Assembly: GCA_964361645.1 (NCBI GenBank)
Contig: CAYIBK010000010.1
Location: 1 to 30,942 of the forward strand
Length of the DNA stretch: 30,942 nucleotides
Source: 2-01-FULL-39-33 sp964361645
GTDB taxonomy: Bacteria > Patescibacteriota > Patescibacteriia > 2-01-FULL-39-33
Direction: 5' to 3'
The notes under the pieces were generated by a model. The model worked only from the letters and a program-made list of their open reading frames with translations. It was not told the DNA's origin and did not search any database. Positions 29,801 to 30,942 of this stretch are shown in pieces; the stretch's first letter is position 1, and the number at the start of each line of letters is the position of its first letter. The translations under genes were made by a program, and so were the position numbers.

Positions 29801-30942
29801 TGGGTTTCCGGAATTCCGTCAAGATCACTTCTATCTCTGACTAATTTATTGCCCTTTCTGACAAGTCTTTTAACTCCAACCCAACCTTCAAATTTATCAG
29901 TTATCCTTTCAGAAGTTGCCCTAATATTATAACTATATTTTTTATCATCATTGACAGTTTTACCCACAGTAACTCCATTTAAAATTATATCTTGATCAAT
30001 GCCTGAAAGTTCTTCTTCACCACTCCAATAATCGGCTCGTTTCTTCTCTTTGGCATCTAATTCTCTTATTTTAGCCACATCTAAAACAATTTCCATCTCC
30101 GCTTCAGCCAACTTACCTGCAGCTTCAGACCACTTTACTACATTCAAGCGTAGCCGATGGCCATAACGGGTAACATTTTTAAGACCGTAAAAAGGCTCAA
30201 ACGCAATTGAAACAGGAAAATATTTATCACCGATTTTAATAAAAACACAATCCGTATTAACATTAAAGTCAGATCTTCCAATATTAAATTGATGATTATT
30301 TATATCAAAATAACCTACATTCGATACGCTTTCTGCAACTTCAACTGCCATATCATCCCAGCCATCAGACACTTCTTTTTTCTCTTTAGCATCCACCACC
30401 TCGTATTTATCGCCTACTAACTCCACCTTCTGCCCCTTACCGACTAGTGATTTATTTAAATTTTTAACCATTCCCCCTTCAGCCACAGTTCTTTTTACAC
30501 CAGCAGTCACGCTAAAATATCTGGCGCGATTTATTTTTGATTTAATTTCATCAAAGGGTATGCCCAATCTGGCACATTCCTCTTCAATGGTTTCTTTAAC
30601 TATAAAAAAATCTTCCGCTAATTGTTTTACCTCGCCCGGCATTTCATTATCGATTAAATATTTCTTTAAAATATCTTCCACCTGATGGGCGTAATAGGCG
30701 GGCAATAATAATAATTCTGTCTGTTTGAGAGCTTCATCGGCTAATTCTTCTGCACTTCTCAATTCGCGGGTTTCGCCGGTTTTCATGCCACTAACCTGCT
30801 CTCCCAGAGGATAATCGCCATGGATTTCTTGGGGTTTGAATTTGCGTGTCCTCAAAAGCGGAGCGTAATGATCATCAATTTGCGCTCCCAATTCAGGAGA
30901 CAGCCCAGTACGGCTATTCCATGCCTTCATTTCGGCCTCAAA
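26808..30942 (-). CDS. Giant tandem-repeat protein with transglutaminase-like domain (partial, with gap)
   Basis: The frame is open to the right edge, so the N-terminus is missing; 1,344 residues are visible around a 100-N gap. In order: a helical segment (LLLPAYYAHQVEDILKKYLI), several beta-rich regions, a charged linker (KKKQEAKEKPEKQSKR), then repeats of 27-31 residues with the core GLDSERAW(Q/K)MRE (28788-29406), and a soluble region with the transglutaminase-like fold. There Cys (VCTDFAQL, 27576-27578), His (KHAHATAFV) and Asp (ISIDGTPDG) form the expected triad. The C-terminus is helical. The two sides of the gap are in different frames only because of the arbitrary Ns. Related proteins in CPR genomes are of unknown function; peptidase, crosslinking or a dead scaffold are all possible. 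Confidence 0.75.
28788..29406 (-). repeat. Tandem 29-residue repeats coding for an alpha-solenoid-like array
   Basis: Trp codons that open each repeat lie at 29205, 29118, 29031, 28938 and 28857 (spacings 87, 87, 93 and 81 bases). The core is W-x-M-R-E/D ... L-I-K-D-G ... S-L-A-G-L-D-S-E-R-A, a two-helix unit. A further, diverged unit (GLIKDDIVYNAVAEGLCGFD) lies before the N gap, so the true repeat number is unknown. Confidence 0.85.
29208..29307. other. Scaffold gap (100 N) inside the repeat array
   Basis: Exactly 100 Ns lie between CGFD and WQMRE. The missing part must be a multiple of 3: at least the four residues SERA (12 bases), or this plus whole repeats of about 87 bases. No flanking overlap is seen. 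Confidence 0.85.

Noticed and set aside
1..30942. tRNA or rRNA genes
   Set aside because: I looked through the intergenic regions for T-arm and acceptor patterns and found none that fold; they are all short or AT-rich repeats.

Overview
The window looks like a piece of a Candidate Phyla Radiation (Patescibacteria, probably Parcubacteria-type) metagenome assembly. This rests on low GC, short intergenic AT-rich repeats, many small proteins of no known family, divergent but complete translation genes, secreted proteins with short 'surface' repeats, and two 100-N scaffold gaps. The lineage is inferred from gene style; no rRNA or tRNA gene is present to confirm it.

Layout. 1-2475: the 3' end of pheT, a large secreted Cys-rich protein with calcium-binding repeats, and a small membrane protein. 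2513-3938: three small membrane or anchored proteins of unknown function in one apparent transcription unit, with a strong promoter, Shine-Dalgarno (SD) sequences and a strong terminator; the middle gene is cut by an N gap that looks artificial. 3955-4281: a small 4-TM transporter-like protein on the minus strand. 4282-4647: a gene-free region packed with hairpins, including a well-formed three-way junction. 4648-9027: lysS, a membrane protein flanked by inverted AT-rich repeats, serS and an FtsQ-like division protein. 9159-10118: a complete Xer-type tyrosine recombinase. 10161-12835 (minus): a TIM-barrel enzyme with an N-terminal zinc-ligand-like segment, a 39-residue protein that is 28% cysteine, a cluster of hairpins, and an EnvC-like M23 peptidase. 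13050-16851: two small SD-led genes, gltX, another small membrane protein, a WecG/TagA glycosyltransferase and an anchored protein of unknown function. 17214-21720: a secreted lysozyme-like protein with four C-terminal repeats, a LigB-type dioxygenase homologue, a small unknown protein, def-fmt (N-formyl cycle), and a small Cys protein. 21717-30942 (minus): envelope polysaccharide genes (Wzy-like polymerase, two GT2 and one GT4 glycosyltransferases) with an RsuA/RluB pseudouridine synthase between them, led by a very large protein with 29-residue tandem repeats and a transglutaminase-like domain.

How it fits together. Three themes dominate: translation (pheT, lysS, serS, gltX, def, fmt, rRNA pseudouridine synthase), envelope building and remodelling (FtsQ, EnvC-like peptidase, TagA, Wzy, glycosyltransferases, secreted repeat proteins), and small unknown proteins. 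Recognised housekeeping genes generally lack a visible SD, and def appears leaderless. A separate set of mostly small unknown genes has a clear SD, usually a near-consensus promoter, and a strong terminator, so the two sets seem to use different expression signals.

The best candidates for something undescribed are this set of self-contained small-gene cassettes, the 39-residue Cys-rich protein, the three-way-junction element at 4410-4470, and the repeat/transglutaminase giant at the right end.
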